Below are positions 31,761 through 42,372 of a DNA stretch of 64,000 bases, piece by piece; the stretch's first letter is position 1, and each line of letters begins with the position of its first letter. Below the pieces are notes generated by a model that was not told where the DNA came from, did not search any database, and saw only the letters and a list, made by a program, of their open reading frames with translations. This stretch comes from Iris pallida (taxonomy: Eukaryota; Streptophyta; Magnoliopsida; Asparagales; Iridaceae), in contig JANAVB010016199.1 in assembly GCA_029216955.1 (NCBI GenBank), positions 15,900,022-15,964,021 of the forward strand. The letters are read 5' to 3'. The position numbers and the translations under genes were made by a program.

Positions 31761-32669
31761 CACTGTGATAAAGTGTTGAGTCCTGACAGGTGCTGCCAAT
31801 GAGGCCACGAGACCGGCAAGAGTGTCAGCCTCCAAGCTTTGTAGCCGAGGTACATGTTTTACGAAGAACTCAACGAAGGTTGAGATGATGTCCAACGCTG
31901 CTTTATGATAAGGGACTAGGTCTTCATGGTGGACCTCGTATTGTCCTCGAACTTGATTGACAATGAGTTTTGAGTCGCTGCAAGACTCGACATATTCTAC
32001 CCCCAGCTGCTTTGCTAATTGGAGTCCTATGATGAGAGCATTATACTCTACAACATTATTGGAGCACGGCTCTGAAAGGGAATAGGCACGCTGGATGACC
32101 AGCTTATCGGGGGAGATCAGGACTACCCCCACTCCTGCGATGATCTGGCCTTTGGGGCTTGTTCTTAAACCACCGTCGAAGAACATCCACCAAACAGGAT
32201 TCTCTCCGGTAATGTTTGATTCTCGTACTTCATCTGGAATGTCCTCATAGAGTCGGGACGATTTCGGAATTGGGTACGCGGCTAAGAAGTCGGCCAGTGC
32301 TTGGCCTTTGACAGCCTTTTGCGGGACGAATACCATGTCATATGGCGTCAATAGTATCGCCCAAGTAGCTAATCCAGAATTTAGCTCTTCCGGCTTAGTC
32401 ATGAGAACTCTTAGCGGATTGACCCAGGAGATGACATGAATTGTCTGTCCCGAGACATAATGGCGAGTTTTCTGGATGGCAAACATTAGAGCTAGACATT
32501 CTTTTTCGACGGAGTTGTACCAATGTTCGGCCCCGACCATTGTCATGCTGAGGTAGTAGATGGCTTGCTCGTAGCCCACGTCCTTATTCTGGACAAACAA
32601 AGCACCAAGGGAATGGTTTGTTGCACGGACATAGAGTAGAAATGGTTTGCCTGCAATGGGTGCCACCAA
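31701..32669 (-). pseudogene. Dual RNase H of Tat element I (RT-type plus archaeal-type)
   Basis: An open frame of 322 residues. The first part is the RT-linked RNase H, degenerate at its start (LLYVRATNHSLGALFVQNKD, EKECLALMFAIQKTRHYVSG). The second part is the extra archaeal-type RNase H that defines the Tat lineage: VWWMFFDGGLRTSPKGQIIA (first Asp), NVVEYNALIIGLQLAKQLGV (Glu), VESCSDSKLIVNQVRGQYEV (Asp) and RLQSLEADTLAGLVASL (last Asp). This is the longest intact stretch of element I. It has no ATG context of its own; it is part of a polyprotein. Confidence 0.9.
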
Positions 32670-33720
32670 GACTGGGGGCTCGTCAGATGGGCTTTAATGT
32701 TGTCAAAGGCTTTCTGACATTGATAATAGACTCCCTTCTTCATAAGCTTGGTGAAGGGTTGGCATTTCCCGGAAAGGTTCGCGATAAACCTTCGGATGTA
32801 TGGGAGACATCCCTACAGGCCTTGATGTTCTCTAAGGTTCTTCGGAGGGTCCATGTCAAGGATAGCTTTAGTCTTCTCGGGGTCGACATGGATGCCTTTT
32901 GCAGTGATAATAAAGCCTAAGAATTTGCCGCTGGAAACCACGAGGAAGGATTTTACGGGGTTCATCTTGAGCTGATGTCCCCGCATGAGATCGAAGACTG
33001 TCTTCAGATCTTGCAGGTGATCACCTCGTAGACGGCTCTTGATAGCGACATCGTCAAGGTAACATTCGACTGTCTTGCAGAGATATTCGTGAAAGATGGT
33101 GCTTATAGCTCGTTAGTATGTGGCGCCTGTATTCTTCAAGCCAAAGGGCATTACTGTGTAGCAGTAAATCCCCTTTGGAGTCCTGAATGACATGTGTTTT
33201 TGTCGTCTAGGGACATCTTGATTTAATTGTAGCCCGAATACCCATCCATGAAGGACATGCGCTCGTAGCCACATGTATTGTCGATCATTACGTCGGTGAT
33301 CAGAAGTGGAAATTTATTCTTCGGGCAAGCCGAGTTGAGGTCCTGAAAGTCGATGCAGACCCGGATCTTCTTGTTCTTCTTTGTGGCAGGAATGATGTTA
33401 GCCACCCAGTCTGGATGTTGCTCTTCGCAAATAAAACTGCTGTCTAGGAGCTTATCTACTTCTTTGTCGACAGCGTCCATGATGTTGGGACGGAAGCGTC
33501 GCTGTTGCTGCTTAACGGGCTTAGCGTCAGATAAGATATTAAGCTTATGCATTGTGACTTGTGGCTCGAGTCCCGACATGTCTTTGTAGCTCCAGGCGAA
33601 GACGTCGATGTATTCTCTGACCAGTTGGACCAAAGATTCTTGGCCCTTTCCTGCTATGCTCTTGCTGAAGAAGATAGGTTTGGATGAAGATCCATCCCCA
33701 AGGTCGATTTGCTCGACTTC
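32670..33720 (-). pseudogene. Reverse transcriptase of Tat element I
   Basis: The 136-residue frame 33223-33633 gives EYIDVFAWSYKDMSGLEPQV, KPVKQQQRRFRPNIMDAVDK, ICEEQHPDWVANIIPATKKN, KKIRVCIDFQDLNSACPKNK and ERMSFMDGYSGYN. It then stops. The catalytic region continues in broken frames with ECYLDDVAIKSRLRGDHLQD near 33010-33065, then KMNPVKSFLVVSSGKFLGFI and PKNLREHQGL. YLDD is a normal active-site variant. At least one frame change and several stops are present. Confidence 0.88.
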
Positions 33721-33759
33721 ATATTCAGTAGGGGGTTCCCGTAGTTAAAAGCGAGATTC

Positions 33760-34806
33760 CTATTGCGTGTCTAGATGTTGAGCCCAGGGTTCTTCTTCGA
33801 AGAACTCTATTGTTTGATTGTCGTCTTCATCTTCTGAAGGATGTACGGATGTCATGTTAGTTGACAATACCTTCCTGAAGATTGGGTCGTCGTTGGTGTC
33901 GAATTCCCAAGTTGAAGCCTCAGACGAGTGAGAATGTGCGACGTCTTCTGCTTCTGAACTTTTTGGGGTTGTTGGGGGCGTTATGTAGCCCACCCCCCGT
34001 CGATTATGATGATAATAATCTTGTGGCTTCCCTTTCAAAACAGGAAGTCGTAAGGGAAGACGTCGACCCTTGCCATAGTTTAGACCCTGGCCACTTTTTA
34101 GGTTATAGTCCATCTTTTGGATGAGATACTTAGCTCGATCATTGTGCCGGTAAAGTTGTATTCTACCGGTGTCAGGTTCTGGCTCCGTCGGTGGAAGGTC
34201 TTGGTGTCGCTCGACTTTGTCGAAGATGATAGGTTTCTCGTTCTGGTTTTGAGGTAGGACTATATAACAGACTCCTTGGTACAGGACGACTCGATTTACA
34301 TGATTAACAGTCATTATTTGTGTTTGTAACGACTGTAGAGCATTATCTAGAGTATTCATGACATTCCAATGTGGAAGACTAGAATAATTGAAAGACACCC
34401 TTTTATTGATAAAATATAGGATCTTATCCCGTGGGATTACATCATCAAGGGACGGTGCATCCACATTAGCGGATATGTACTCTTCCAGTTCTTCGTCAGT
34501 GAGTACTGGAGCAGCCTGAGGAGGTTCGGGAGAACCAATTAGGAGCTTGGCCTTTGTCGGCTCTGGTGTCGGTAGAGATACATAGGCCTTCTCTGGAAGC
34601 TTAAGGGGGGCTGAAGACTGAGGAGGTCTGCCTTTAAGCCGCACCTTGAGAGGTGCCTCAGTTGGTGTTCCGGTGACTGGTGCCTTTCCACATAGTTTTG
34701 CTACGAGAGGAGCCATCACTTGGGGAGACTTTCCCTTGAGTCGTATCTTCAAAGGGGCTTCAGTATTTGTATGGCCCTGAGAAGTTGGTGCTCTCCATGG
34801 GAACAT
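33760..34806 (-). pseudogene. PR-RT linker of Tat element I with a G-patch-like motif
   Basis: An uninterrupted 348-residue frame lies between protease and RT. It starts with two basic repeats (APLKIRLKGKSPQ, APLKVRLKGRPPQ). It has an acidic segment with EELEEYISANVDAPSLDDVI, then KYLIQKMDYNLKSGQGLNYG followed by KGRRLPLRL. The last pattern (hydrophobic, M-x-Y, G-x-GL, GKG) resembles a G-patch; Tat element II has the sister text IIQNMGYDIKSDKGLNYGRG. The family is otherwise unassigned to me. Its openness over 1 kb beside broken neighbours suggests recent constraint or chance. Confidence 0.7.
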
Positions 34807-34847
34807 CGATTATTATTTCAGGGGAACATCGATTATCATTTCTGTCT

Positions 34848-35300
34848 CTAAATCAGCTTCGGCTTCGTCTTCATCGTCGGCGTCGTTGGCTTCATCTTCG
34901 TGGTGAATCGACTTGTACGGGTCAGAGTCGGTGAAGAAGGCCTCAACCCCCTGAAGGGATCGACATCAGCAAACTTTGTTCTGACTATGCCGTTGGTGGA
35001 TACGTACTTTATACATTGATGAGAGTTGATGGCACCACCATGTATTCGTGTAGCCACGGCTGTCCCAACAGGATGTTGTAGTTGATGTCCGCATCCACGA
35101 CATAACAGGTCACTTCGGTATGGAGATCACCGGTATGACACTTCAGCCGGATCTTTCCCAACCGCTCACTCTTGCTGTGTTAAAGCCACTGATTGTAGTG
35201 TGGGACGCTGTCAGATAATGCATCGAGATCCCCAACATCTAGAGCAGAGTTCTGGGGATAATGCTAAGAGAAGACCCCGGGTCGATCTACATTCGATCCA
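34848..35300 (-). pseudogene. Protease of Tat element I
   Basis: YYKGYVGAIKVDRM runs into IDPGSSLSIIPRTLL on the minus strand near 35200-35300. D-P-G-S-S is the Tat form of the aspartic protease active site, also seen at 47150 in element II. The rest of the domain down to about 34850 is broken by frame changes and ends in an acidic linker with EDEANDADDEDEAEADLETE. Confidence 0.8.
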
Positions 35301-37273
35301 CCTTGATGGCACCAACATACCCTTTGTAATACAGTGGTCTATTATGTCTGTTGTTCTTGAGTAGCATGTCTTGTTGAGTGAATATGATGTTGGGGATGAT
35401 CTCCCCCATACTATGGCAGTATGGACATGCTGCTGGATCGTCCTCAGGCTTCTTGACCTGACTGATGAAATACTCAACATCTTTCAGGGCTTCGCAGAGA
35501 GCCTCCCGAGTATCTTTAGACAGACGAAGGAGCTCAAACAAGGACAACCGAGCTGGAGTACTAGCAAATTGTGCCAATATATCGAAGTTGTGGGGTTTGG
35601 TTAACCCGAAGCGTTGTCTCTTCGTAGTGGTCTATCGAAGCGGGCCTCCTTATGCTTTTGTTTGTCAGTTGTTAGAAGTTGGGAAGGACCTTCACCTTGA
35701 GCAGCCGAGGTAGTGACGGAAGGTGCCACTTCGACAGGTGCTTCCTCAGGCTGAACATTCTGCTGTGAATGCGTTTGTACAGGAAGTGCCTCATTGGAAG
35801 ATGAGGTCACAATTCTGCAAGATTTGGTCTTCTTGCCTTTAGCTTTGGAGGTAGAATGTACCCCCGGTTGAGTCAGTTCTGGAGCGAGATCTAGGTGAAC
35901 CTACATGATCTTCCCCCGAGATATAGTGAGTGGAATCAGTCCACTCGCGTTGTCATGAGTCGACGAAAGGTTGACCACCTTCAATGTCGCCTTCGGGATT
36001 GGGACAACACCTTCTAGAGTTGTAGTAGGCGGTAGGGTACCGAACTGGTGCGACCCCATGTTGGACGAGACTGTCTTCTTCTTGTAATCGACTGAGATGA
36101 CGTTCACATTGATCATGCATTATATGTAGTTCTTGAGGATGTAGCAGGCTTGAGTTGGATGTCCAACGAACCGATTGTAGTAACAGTACCTCGGGTCACC
36201 TACTCTGTCCACTTCGTCGGGACGCTTTAGATCAGGCAACATGATCTTGTCACTCTGTTTCAGCATCTTGAAGAGTTGTAAGGTGTCCTTATCATTGAAG
36301 GAGTAGACCTCCTTCGGCCTCGGTGCTGGTGGAGGCTTCTGAGTAGGCCCCTGCATGCTTTTCGAAGCATTGATAGTCAATGCATACTTCCCTTTTGCCT
36401 CGTGTCCTATATTGCTGGTAGCAGGCCGTTTTCCTTTGTCATCAAAGACGGAGAAGTTAACCCCTAAAAGGCGAGCATTACGTACCTTCTTCCAGCAGCT
36501 ACGGCCCCAATGATCAATGAACTCTAATCGGAGGGCTGGGTGGAGTCGAGCCAGAGCTTGATTGTAGGAGTCATGTTCATGCTGCAGGCATCGATCAGTG
36601 CATGTTCGGCATACCCGGAGGCAACCTTAAGCATGCTTGTCGAAAACGTTCGATGAAGGCTCGAACAGTCTCCTTCTCTGTCTGGCGCACTTCTATAAGA
36701 GATGACATGGTCATGTCCTTCCCACCGTTGAAGAATCGGTCGAGGAAGAGGCGTGCCAAGTCTTCAAAGAATGAAATGGAGTGGTCAGGGAGACTGCAGT
36801 ACCAATCGTAAGCGACTCCCTTTAATGCCTCCAACGAATAGGCTGGTGATGAGGGCGTCTTCCTTTGGGAGATGTCCTATTTGAGACTAGAAGTAGGTCA
36901 GATACCGGCAAGATGAATCCTTTCCATCATATGGCAACAATGTTTGTGGTTTATACTTGGGAGGGTAAACCACTTTGTTCCATTCGAGATGATAAGGTTG
37001 CGGGGTTCCCATCTTATGACGTTCTTTCTGCTTGTTTTGCGCTTCAAAGCGCTCGTACAGATCTCTGATTATCTCCACCAGTTCTTTTGTAGAACTGGGA
37101 GCCGGTGAGGGCGGTGAGGTGTGAAGCTCGGCATTCAAAGGAGCCGACATTCGAGGTGCAGTGTGATGATCTGCGCCCGAAGATACCCATTGAGGGGGTA
37201 TACTTGATTCTCCATTGGCCCCTGGATCGGGACTGGTGAAGACAGATGCCCTTGCTAATAGTTGAGATGCTAG
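35287..37273 (-). pseudogene. gag of Tat element I, cut at its 5' side by an LTR
   Basis: Minus-strand pieces in order from 37270: a Ser/Pro-rich start (MSAPLNAELHTSPPSPAPSS) with VEIIRDLYERFEAQNKQKER, the capsid core (LKGVAYDWYCSLPDHSISFF, LFLDRFFNGGKDMTMSSLIE, RQTEKETVRAFIERFRQACL), then KEVYSFNDKDTLQLFKMLKQ, and a CX2(Y/H)X4HX4C-like knuckle (YCYYNRFVGHPTQACY) near 36140-36190. The segment before protease has FELLRLSKDTREALCEALKD. Frames change several times. At 37273 the coding text meets the TG of a plus-strand LTR. Confidence 0.85.
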
Positions 37274-38422
37274 TGTAAAACCCTAAAATTTTTGGATTAT
37301 TTATTTATTTGGCTTAAATAGGATTTTATGGAATTTATGAATATCTTTAAATTAAATAGTTATTATTATACCTTAGCCATGGTTGAGTTTCGGAGTACAA
37401 GATGACCAAGAATTATGGCACGGATAATGTACACGTGTGCTTTGACTAGTGTTTTAGCCATGATAGGGATGACCGAGCCATAGGTGTGTTTTAACTAGGA
37501 AAACTAGGCCAAGTTACGACTTAACCCCCACCGATGATGTATTTATTTAATTATTAGATTATTATGTTTTTAATTTTGAAAAGTTTCTATTTATAGAAAG
37601 TGTCTACGTGTAATCCTAGTTGGCATTAGTTTATATTTGACCCAAAGTCCAACCCAATCCTAAGTAGGCATGTTGGAAATTAATAAGGATTAAAAAATAC
37701 ATATATTTTGTATTTAATTCAGATTTTGGATTATATTCATATAGATAGATTTAATTTGTCTATATTAGGAAACACCTTTTTAAGCCTCAATCCAATCAAT
37801 TACCCAACTCACCAAACAACAAAACCATGCCAAGTGGACCCTCACTATGGAGTATTCAACTAAGCAAACCCCCCCATGGCCGAACATCTCATAAGAATAG
37901 GATTCCTACTCCTTTTCATGCATGCAACCCAAAAGGCCCATATATGCATATCAACTTAACCCAAACCCTAACCCTAACTTAATTCTTCCTTTCTCTCCCT
38001 CCCCATAGCCGACCAACCCCTCTCCCTCTCCAAATTTTGGCAGCACCTCTCCCCCATAGCCCTCCAAACATCATCTTCCCCATTGCACATCACTCTATCC
38101 TTCACAAAAACTCGTCTCCTACACCATACATCTATCCAACCACTCAAAATAAACCCTAAAAACTCTATCTTCTCCATCCAACCATATATAGCCATTGCCA
38201 ACCCTTCCAAACTCACCAAGAGAGGATTAGCAAGCAAAGATAGCAAGAAATGGAGTTTTGGCAAGAAGAAGTCTTCACAACCTCTCTAGCAAAGATTTTC
38301 GTAAGAAACCCTAATTTTTCCATCTCAAATTCTTACTAATTTTCTGTGGAAAATATTTTATTAAATCTGTAGAAATCATATTTTGATGGCTTTTTCTATG
38401 TATAATCATCTATAAAAGTTTC
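37274..38422 (+). mobile_element. Tekay-type LTR, 5' part (interrupted by Tat element II)
   Basis: It starts TGTAAAACCCTAAAATTTTT at 37274, a variant of the TGTAACACCC LTR start. It has a TATATGCATA box at 37941, a telo-box AAACCCTAACCCTAAC at about 37963, and a possible leader splice donor TTTTC-GTAAG at 38301. It breaks off at 38422 and resumes at 51500. Together the two parts give an LTR of about 3.04 kb. With Tat I on both sides it is probably a solo LTR, but the flanks (GCTAG and ACCAG) do not form a clean duplication. Confidence 0.72.
37941..37980 (+). promoter_or_regulatory. LTR core promoter with telo-box
   Basis: TATATGCATA at 37941 is followed within 30 bases by AAACCCTAACCCTAAC. 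The AAACCCTAA telo-box is a known plant promoter/leader element near transcription starts. Similar AACCCTA copies lie close to the TATA boxes of the LTRs at 54362, 55729, 62876 and 1-653. Confidence 0.5.
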
Positions 38423-39206
38423 TGTGGACACACACGAAAAAGAAGAAGAAAAAGCTGTCTTTTCTTTTATTGGCGCAAGGCACCACAAATCGAGTATGCC
38501 TGAGAGATCCTACGCTGAGGATCCCCGAGTACAAAAAAGGAATTCTGGGGAATGGGACGATGGAGATCGAGGGTAGTTGCTCCTTTACTCCGTTGACACT
38601 CCGATTACAAAAGTGGGAAAAAACTTAAAAAAATTGCTAACTCTCGGCTCACTGGCAAGAAGTGCAGCAATTTGGCTCTTGAAAATGCTCTCCATTCTGT
38701 GTTTTGAAGAGGGATGAGGCCCCTTTTTTATAGTCGTTCTTGAGCTGGAATGATGTTATGTGCCCACATGTAGAAACACGTTTCTTATGTGGGCGCATAG
38801 TCCTGCTTTGGGCGCATAGGATGTAGGTGCATACAGGCTGCGAGATCGTAGGTTGGTCGTGGTATTGACATGGCCGCATGCTTCGATGTACGAATGCTCA
38901 TGGAGACTGATGTGGCCATGCTCTTCGGTGCACATTTTGATCATGGCTTTGACTGAGTCAGGCTTGGATGTATAGCTATGTCTCAGGCTATGCGCCCTCC
39001 TTTCGGAGGAGCTAGTCTTGGGCACATGGAGCTACACTTGACTAGGCGCATGGAGCTATACTTGATTGGGCGCATGGAGCTTTACTAAGTGGGCGCATGA
39101 AGCTACACTGACTGGGCGCATGAAGCTACACTGACTTGGGTGCATGGAGTTACACTGGCTTGGGCACATGGAGCTATATTTGATAAAAAAATTTCATGCT
39201 TCTACA
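38423..39206 (-). mobile_element. 3' LTR of Tat element II
   Basis: On the minus strand it starts near 39206 with TGTAGAAGCATGAAAT, right after a GAAGGGGGTCT polypurine tract (39207-39218). It ends GTGTGTGTCCACA at 38423. A GACTATAAAAAAGGGGCC TATA box lies near 38725-38735. The U3 part is built of repeated GGGCGCATGGAGCTACACTG units (39005-39175). It matches 50721-51499 nearly base for base, with scattered substitutions. Confidence 0.9.
39005..39180. repeat. U3 tandem repeats of the Tat II 3' LTR
   Basis: Seven drifted units of about 22-25 bp of the type GGGCGCATGGAGCTACACTG follow one another. The same array is in the other LTR (51305-51480). Spacers are not unique, so this is not a CRISPR-like array. 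It lies upstream of the LTR TATA box and may act as a repeated promoter element. Confidence 0.85.
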
Positions 39207-39239
39207 AGACCCCCTTCAAAGTTTTTGATACTTGAACAA

Positions 39240-39567
39240 GTTAGAAATACTTTGAAAGAAGCATGGATCGTCTTCTCGTGAGGCAATGGGCGCATAGCAC
39301 GGCTTTCTTCTTGGGTACATAGTGTTTGGCCAGCCTGTCAGGAAATACGACTGTTGAGATTTTCCTCGAAATCCAAACTGACAGATTCATCGGAACAGAA
39401 TTTGAAGCGGTACATCCTTTATACGTCGTCCACGTCAACATGGGAAAGTCACATAGTATGCAGAGAGCTGATCCTTCACGTGGTCGCATAGGCTGTAGTG
39501 GGCGCATACAATACAATGGGCGCATACAGCAGGTAGGCGCATAGGAAGTGGCCCGTACCTATAAATT
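39240..39567 (+). promoter_or_regulatory. Promoter region of the antisense gene in Tat II
   Basis: Plus-strand TATAAATT at 39560 stands 88 bp before an ATG at 39648, with a T-rich leader between them. Upstream are GGGCGCATAGC (39289), TCGCATAGG (39484), GGGCGCATAC (39500 and 39518) and AGGCGCATAGG (39535). The spacing of TATA to ATG is normal for a plant gene. Confidence 0.5.
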
Positions 39568-39647
39568 GATCCTGGAGGAGAAAAAGTTCATTATTCTTTT
39601 CTCTTTGAATTTTTTAGAAAACTCTTCGTCTTCTTTCTTTGAGAACC

Positions 39648-40378
39648 ATGTCTCCCATGGTCGCCAAGAGATCCGCGAAGGGTAAGGGGGCTACGTCGAG
39701 TGGCTCTCCTCCTGCGGTAGAGTCCTCGGCAGTCCAGGACCCGATTTTGGGTGAGGGCATGCTTCAAAAAACAAAGTCTCGAGCGTTAATTTACGACACT
39801 CGGACTTCTCTTCTACCTGGACGCCTGTGTCTAAGGCAACATACTTCTGTGAGCATTACTATGCGCCCACAGAAGTCATATGTCAACACTGTGGCGTGCT
39901 ATGCGCCCACGTGTTGCCATGTTATGCGCCCTTTAAGCTGTGGCATATTATGCACCCACGTACTGTTCGTGTGTTATGCGCCTACATGTATTGTTTTGGG
40001 TGCATATCTATTTTGGCGCATAACCTTTTGGGCGCATAGAAGCCCTTTAGAACATAGTTTTTCCTATAGTTTTCTGAATCTGACTATCTTTCTGCCCCTT
40101 GCTTTTTTTTTACAGCATCCATACCGAAGGTTGAGACCTTTGTGAAGGAAGAGATGCTACCTTTTTTCATCAAACAAGAGTCACCATTCGTTAAGAAGGA
40201 GGTGATACCAAAAATTGAGGTAAAAGAAGAGTTGGCGCTCATCGGGAAAGGAATTACTTCCAAGATTGAAGCTGTTGTAAAAGAGGAGCCCAAGTCTGAG
40301 GGTAGCAGCACTAAGAGCTCTGACCCACCTGCCCCGGCCAGGAATTTTGATCAAATAGATCCTTCATATGCAAAATAG
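39648..40378 (+). CDS. Antisense gene of Tat II, first exons (Lys/Glu-rich)
   Basis: ATG at 39648 opens MSPMVAKRSAKGKGATSSGS, then PAVESSAVQDPILGEG and KTKSRALIYDTRTSLLPGRL. A T-rich stretch ending TTTTTTTTTACAG at about 40116 is a strong acceptor. After it an open segment reads VETFVKEEMLPFFIKQESPF, VKKEVIPKIEVKEELALIGK and EEPKSEGSSTKSSDPPAPAR, with a stop at 40376-40378. The donor is uncertain (GTGAGC at 39848 or GTCTAAGG near 39830); only the latter keeps phase. The intron holds GCGCCC/GGGCGCAT words. No family is recognised. Extra antisense ORFs are known in Tat-lineage elements, and this is probably one. Confidence 0.5.
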
Positions 40379-40884
40379 TTGCGGGAATGGTATATGCCTC
40401 GACACAGCTAGGAACCACGGGTACTCACAAATGTCCATATTTTGTCTTGGTATTTCTTTCTGTCTTTAGTTTTATGTTTCACCCTTTTTTGGACATCAAA
40501 TGTAATCCTCTACTTCTTGCTCAGATGAAGAGATGGAGAACCTTTTGTTTTGCTCATGAGATGTAGTCCTGTGAATGTAACTGATTTTGAATAAACAGAA
40601 TACATTTGCTCCACTCTTTACTTGTGATATCTGTGGTGCTTTGTATTAGAGAGCCAAATACCACATTTGTGTAAAGGGTATCCCGTCGGGGGATCTCCCT
40701 CTCTCTTTTTTGTTTGGACCTATTGCCCTTTTGTGCATCCGGAAATGCGAGCAAATAGATTGGAAACAAAACCCAACAGTGATAACATGGTCGTGATAGA
40801 TTTTGTGATCTTGACACCATTTCTTTTATCCCGGATTGGGTATAGGTGTCGAGTCGGAAGACTATCGGTATCAGAGGGAATGGA
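40379..40884 (+). other. Intron or inter-ORF segment of the Tat II antisense gene
   Basis: There is no convincing coding signal. It contains an AATAAA at about 40594, a second copy of the AACAYGGTCGTGATAGATTTT block also found near 29668 in Tat I, and ends TTTGGCTTCTTGTCAG at about 40914, a plausible splice acceptor for the coiled-coil part. Confidence 0.4.
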
Positions 40885-41687
40885 TTTTCTTGTCAAGTTT
40901 GGCTTCTTGTCAGGTATCCCTTCCTGGAGCAGGAGAGACTTTCCAAGCTTCTTCTCCGACGACCTCCACCGAAGATGAGGAGATGGCTCAGGAAGTCGTC
41001 AGAGCTTTCTACTCGGTGCTGAGGGTGAAGCTTCCTGGAGCCTTGAATCGGAACGCTGCCTTCAGTCCTGTGAAGGATGTCGTCGAATGTCAGGTAGCGG
41101 CCCTCGAGAGCATAGCCGGCTATGAGGAGCGGGCCAACACTCTGAGGAAAGTTCTGAACGACCTGGAGGGTCAAGTGGCCAGGTTCCGGGATGCCAAACA
41201 GCGGGGCCCAACGTCACTGTTCTGCGCAGAGGACGAGGTCTTGATGACAGCTCTTACGGAGGAGACGACTACCGTCCAGGTAAGAAAGAACGCCCTCGCT
41301 TGGGAGATTGGCGAGCTGGCTGATTAGTACAGCCAGTTTAATGCTGTGAGTGAGGCCCGTGCTGGTTCGAAGAATAGGCTGGCCGTACAAATTACTGAGA
41401 AGCACAATCACGTTGCGCAGATCAGGAACGAGATCTTCCAGCTGGAAGCTGACTTGAGGGCGGTGAAATTTGAACAAGAGGATTATCTGTCCCAGGCTAC
41501 CATAACTGCCACCACTTCTGCTCGTTTACAAGAACAGCCTTTGAAGTTGGAGGGGGAGCATCAGAGTCTGATCCTCTTTGAAGATGAAGCCGCTCGTCAG
41601 AAAAAGGCACGGTGCCGAGCTATTGTGAAATCTGAAGCCGAGATTGTTTCTCTGAGGGACAACATAAATCGCCTGTGTATCCCTTAG
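40885..41687 (+). CDS. Antisense coiled-coil protein segment in Tat II
   Basis: One plus-strand frame reads GETFQASSPTTSTEDEEMAQ, then ALNRNAAFSPVKDVVECQVA, then RANTLRKVLNDLEGQVARFR. After a single stop at 41325-41327 it continues SEARAGSKNRLAVQITEKHN, RNEIFQLEADLRAVKFEQED and IVKSEAEIVSLRDNINRLCI, stopping at 41687. Leu/Ile and charged residues recur in heptads over about 260 residues, so a long coiled coil is likely. The frame is open for some 800 bases apart from one stop, on the strand opposite to gag-pol. I recognise no family. Confidence 0.55.
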
Positions 41688-41749
41688 ATTTTTGTAACTC
41701 TTTTTTTCTGCCGTCACGGCTCTTGTACCTTTTTTTCGTCTTTTGATAG

Positions 41750-41775
41750 ACGTTTAAGTATAAAATAAAGAATCT
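41750..41775 (+). terminator. Possible poly(A) signal of the antisense gene
   Basis: AAGTATAAAATAAAGAATC, with AATAAA near 41765, lies about 78 bp after the stop of the coiled-coil frame. Plant poly(A) signals are loose, so this is supportive only. Confidence 0.4.
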
Positions 41776-41804
41776 TTTTGGAAATGAATGTAGCTTTGTG
41801 AAAT

Positions 41805-42180
41805 ATCGATGCTAGAGGTAATGTGGACGTAGCAAGGATATTTCTGGTGGGTATTCCGCTGGGGAATTTTTATGTGGACCTATTATCCATTTTATATTCG
41901 AATGATTCGAATATAGATAATAAGTTGAATGAAGCTGCTAGTAGAGGTAGTATGGACATAATAGCAGAGGATGTTCTATATCTGACCAGAGGTAATATGG
42001 ATGTGGAAAGATATATAATGTTAGGTGGGAGTGGATAGTTCAGAGGTAGTGTGGATATGACTATCTTTGATGAATGCTTTGCTCAGAGGTTATGTGGACG
42101 TGGCAAAATATTTGATCATTCCCCTGGGGAAATAATTATCGAAAAATAATTCAGGGGTAATAGGGACGTGATTTGTTTTC
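41805..42180. repeat. Tandem-like repeats in the 3' UTR of Tat II
   Basis: AGAGGTAATGTGGACGTAGC, AGAGGTAGTATGGACATAAT, AGAGGTAATATGGATGTGGA, AGAGGTAGTGTGGATATGAC and AGAGGTTATGTGGACGTGGC follow one another with 40-80-bp spacers. GGACCTATTATCC appears near 41875 and 42242, each followed by a near-palindromic TTCGAATGATTCGAA or similar and then GATAATA. The same family of motifs fills 29640-30290 in Tat I. Confidence 0.85.
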
Positions 42181-42372
42181 GTCAAACCGAGTTTGGACGG
42201 AAGCAAAAAATAGAAATAATTCCACTAGGGAAATATTTAGAGGACCTATTATCCAGGGCGTATTCAAGACTCTTGAAATACGGATAATAGTTAGATAGTT
42301 TTTTTTGAATCATATAAAAATCGCACGGTACATTTACATGACTGAACATATGTGAACATTATGTAAAAGAGG

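Noticed and set aside
30260..37150. Endogenous plant pararetrovirus
   Set aside because: Domain order PR-RT-RNase H-archaeal RNase H-IN, LTRs, a tRNA-type primer site and an integrase identify Tat gypsy elements. There is no movement protein or caulimovirid coat protein.
37960..37980. Telomere repeat AAACCCTAACCCTAAC
   Set aside because: Only about two units occur, at a promoter position in an LTR. It is better read as a telo-box than as an interstitial telomere.
39005..39180. CRISPR-like regularly spaced repeat
   Set aside because: Units are head to tail with no unique spacers, lie in the U3 of an LTR and recur in the partner LTR. This is a plant element, not a prokaryotic array.
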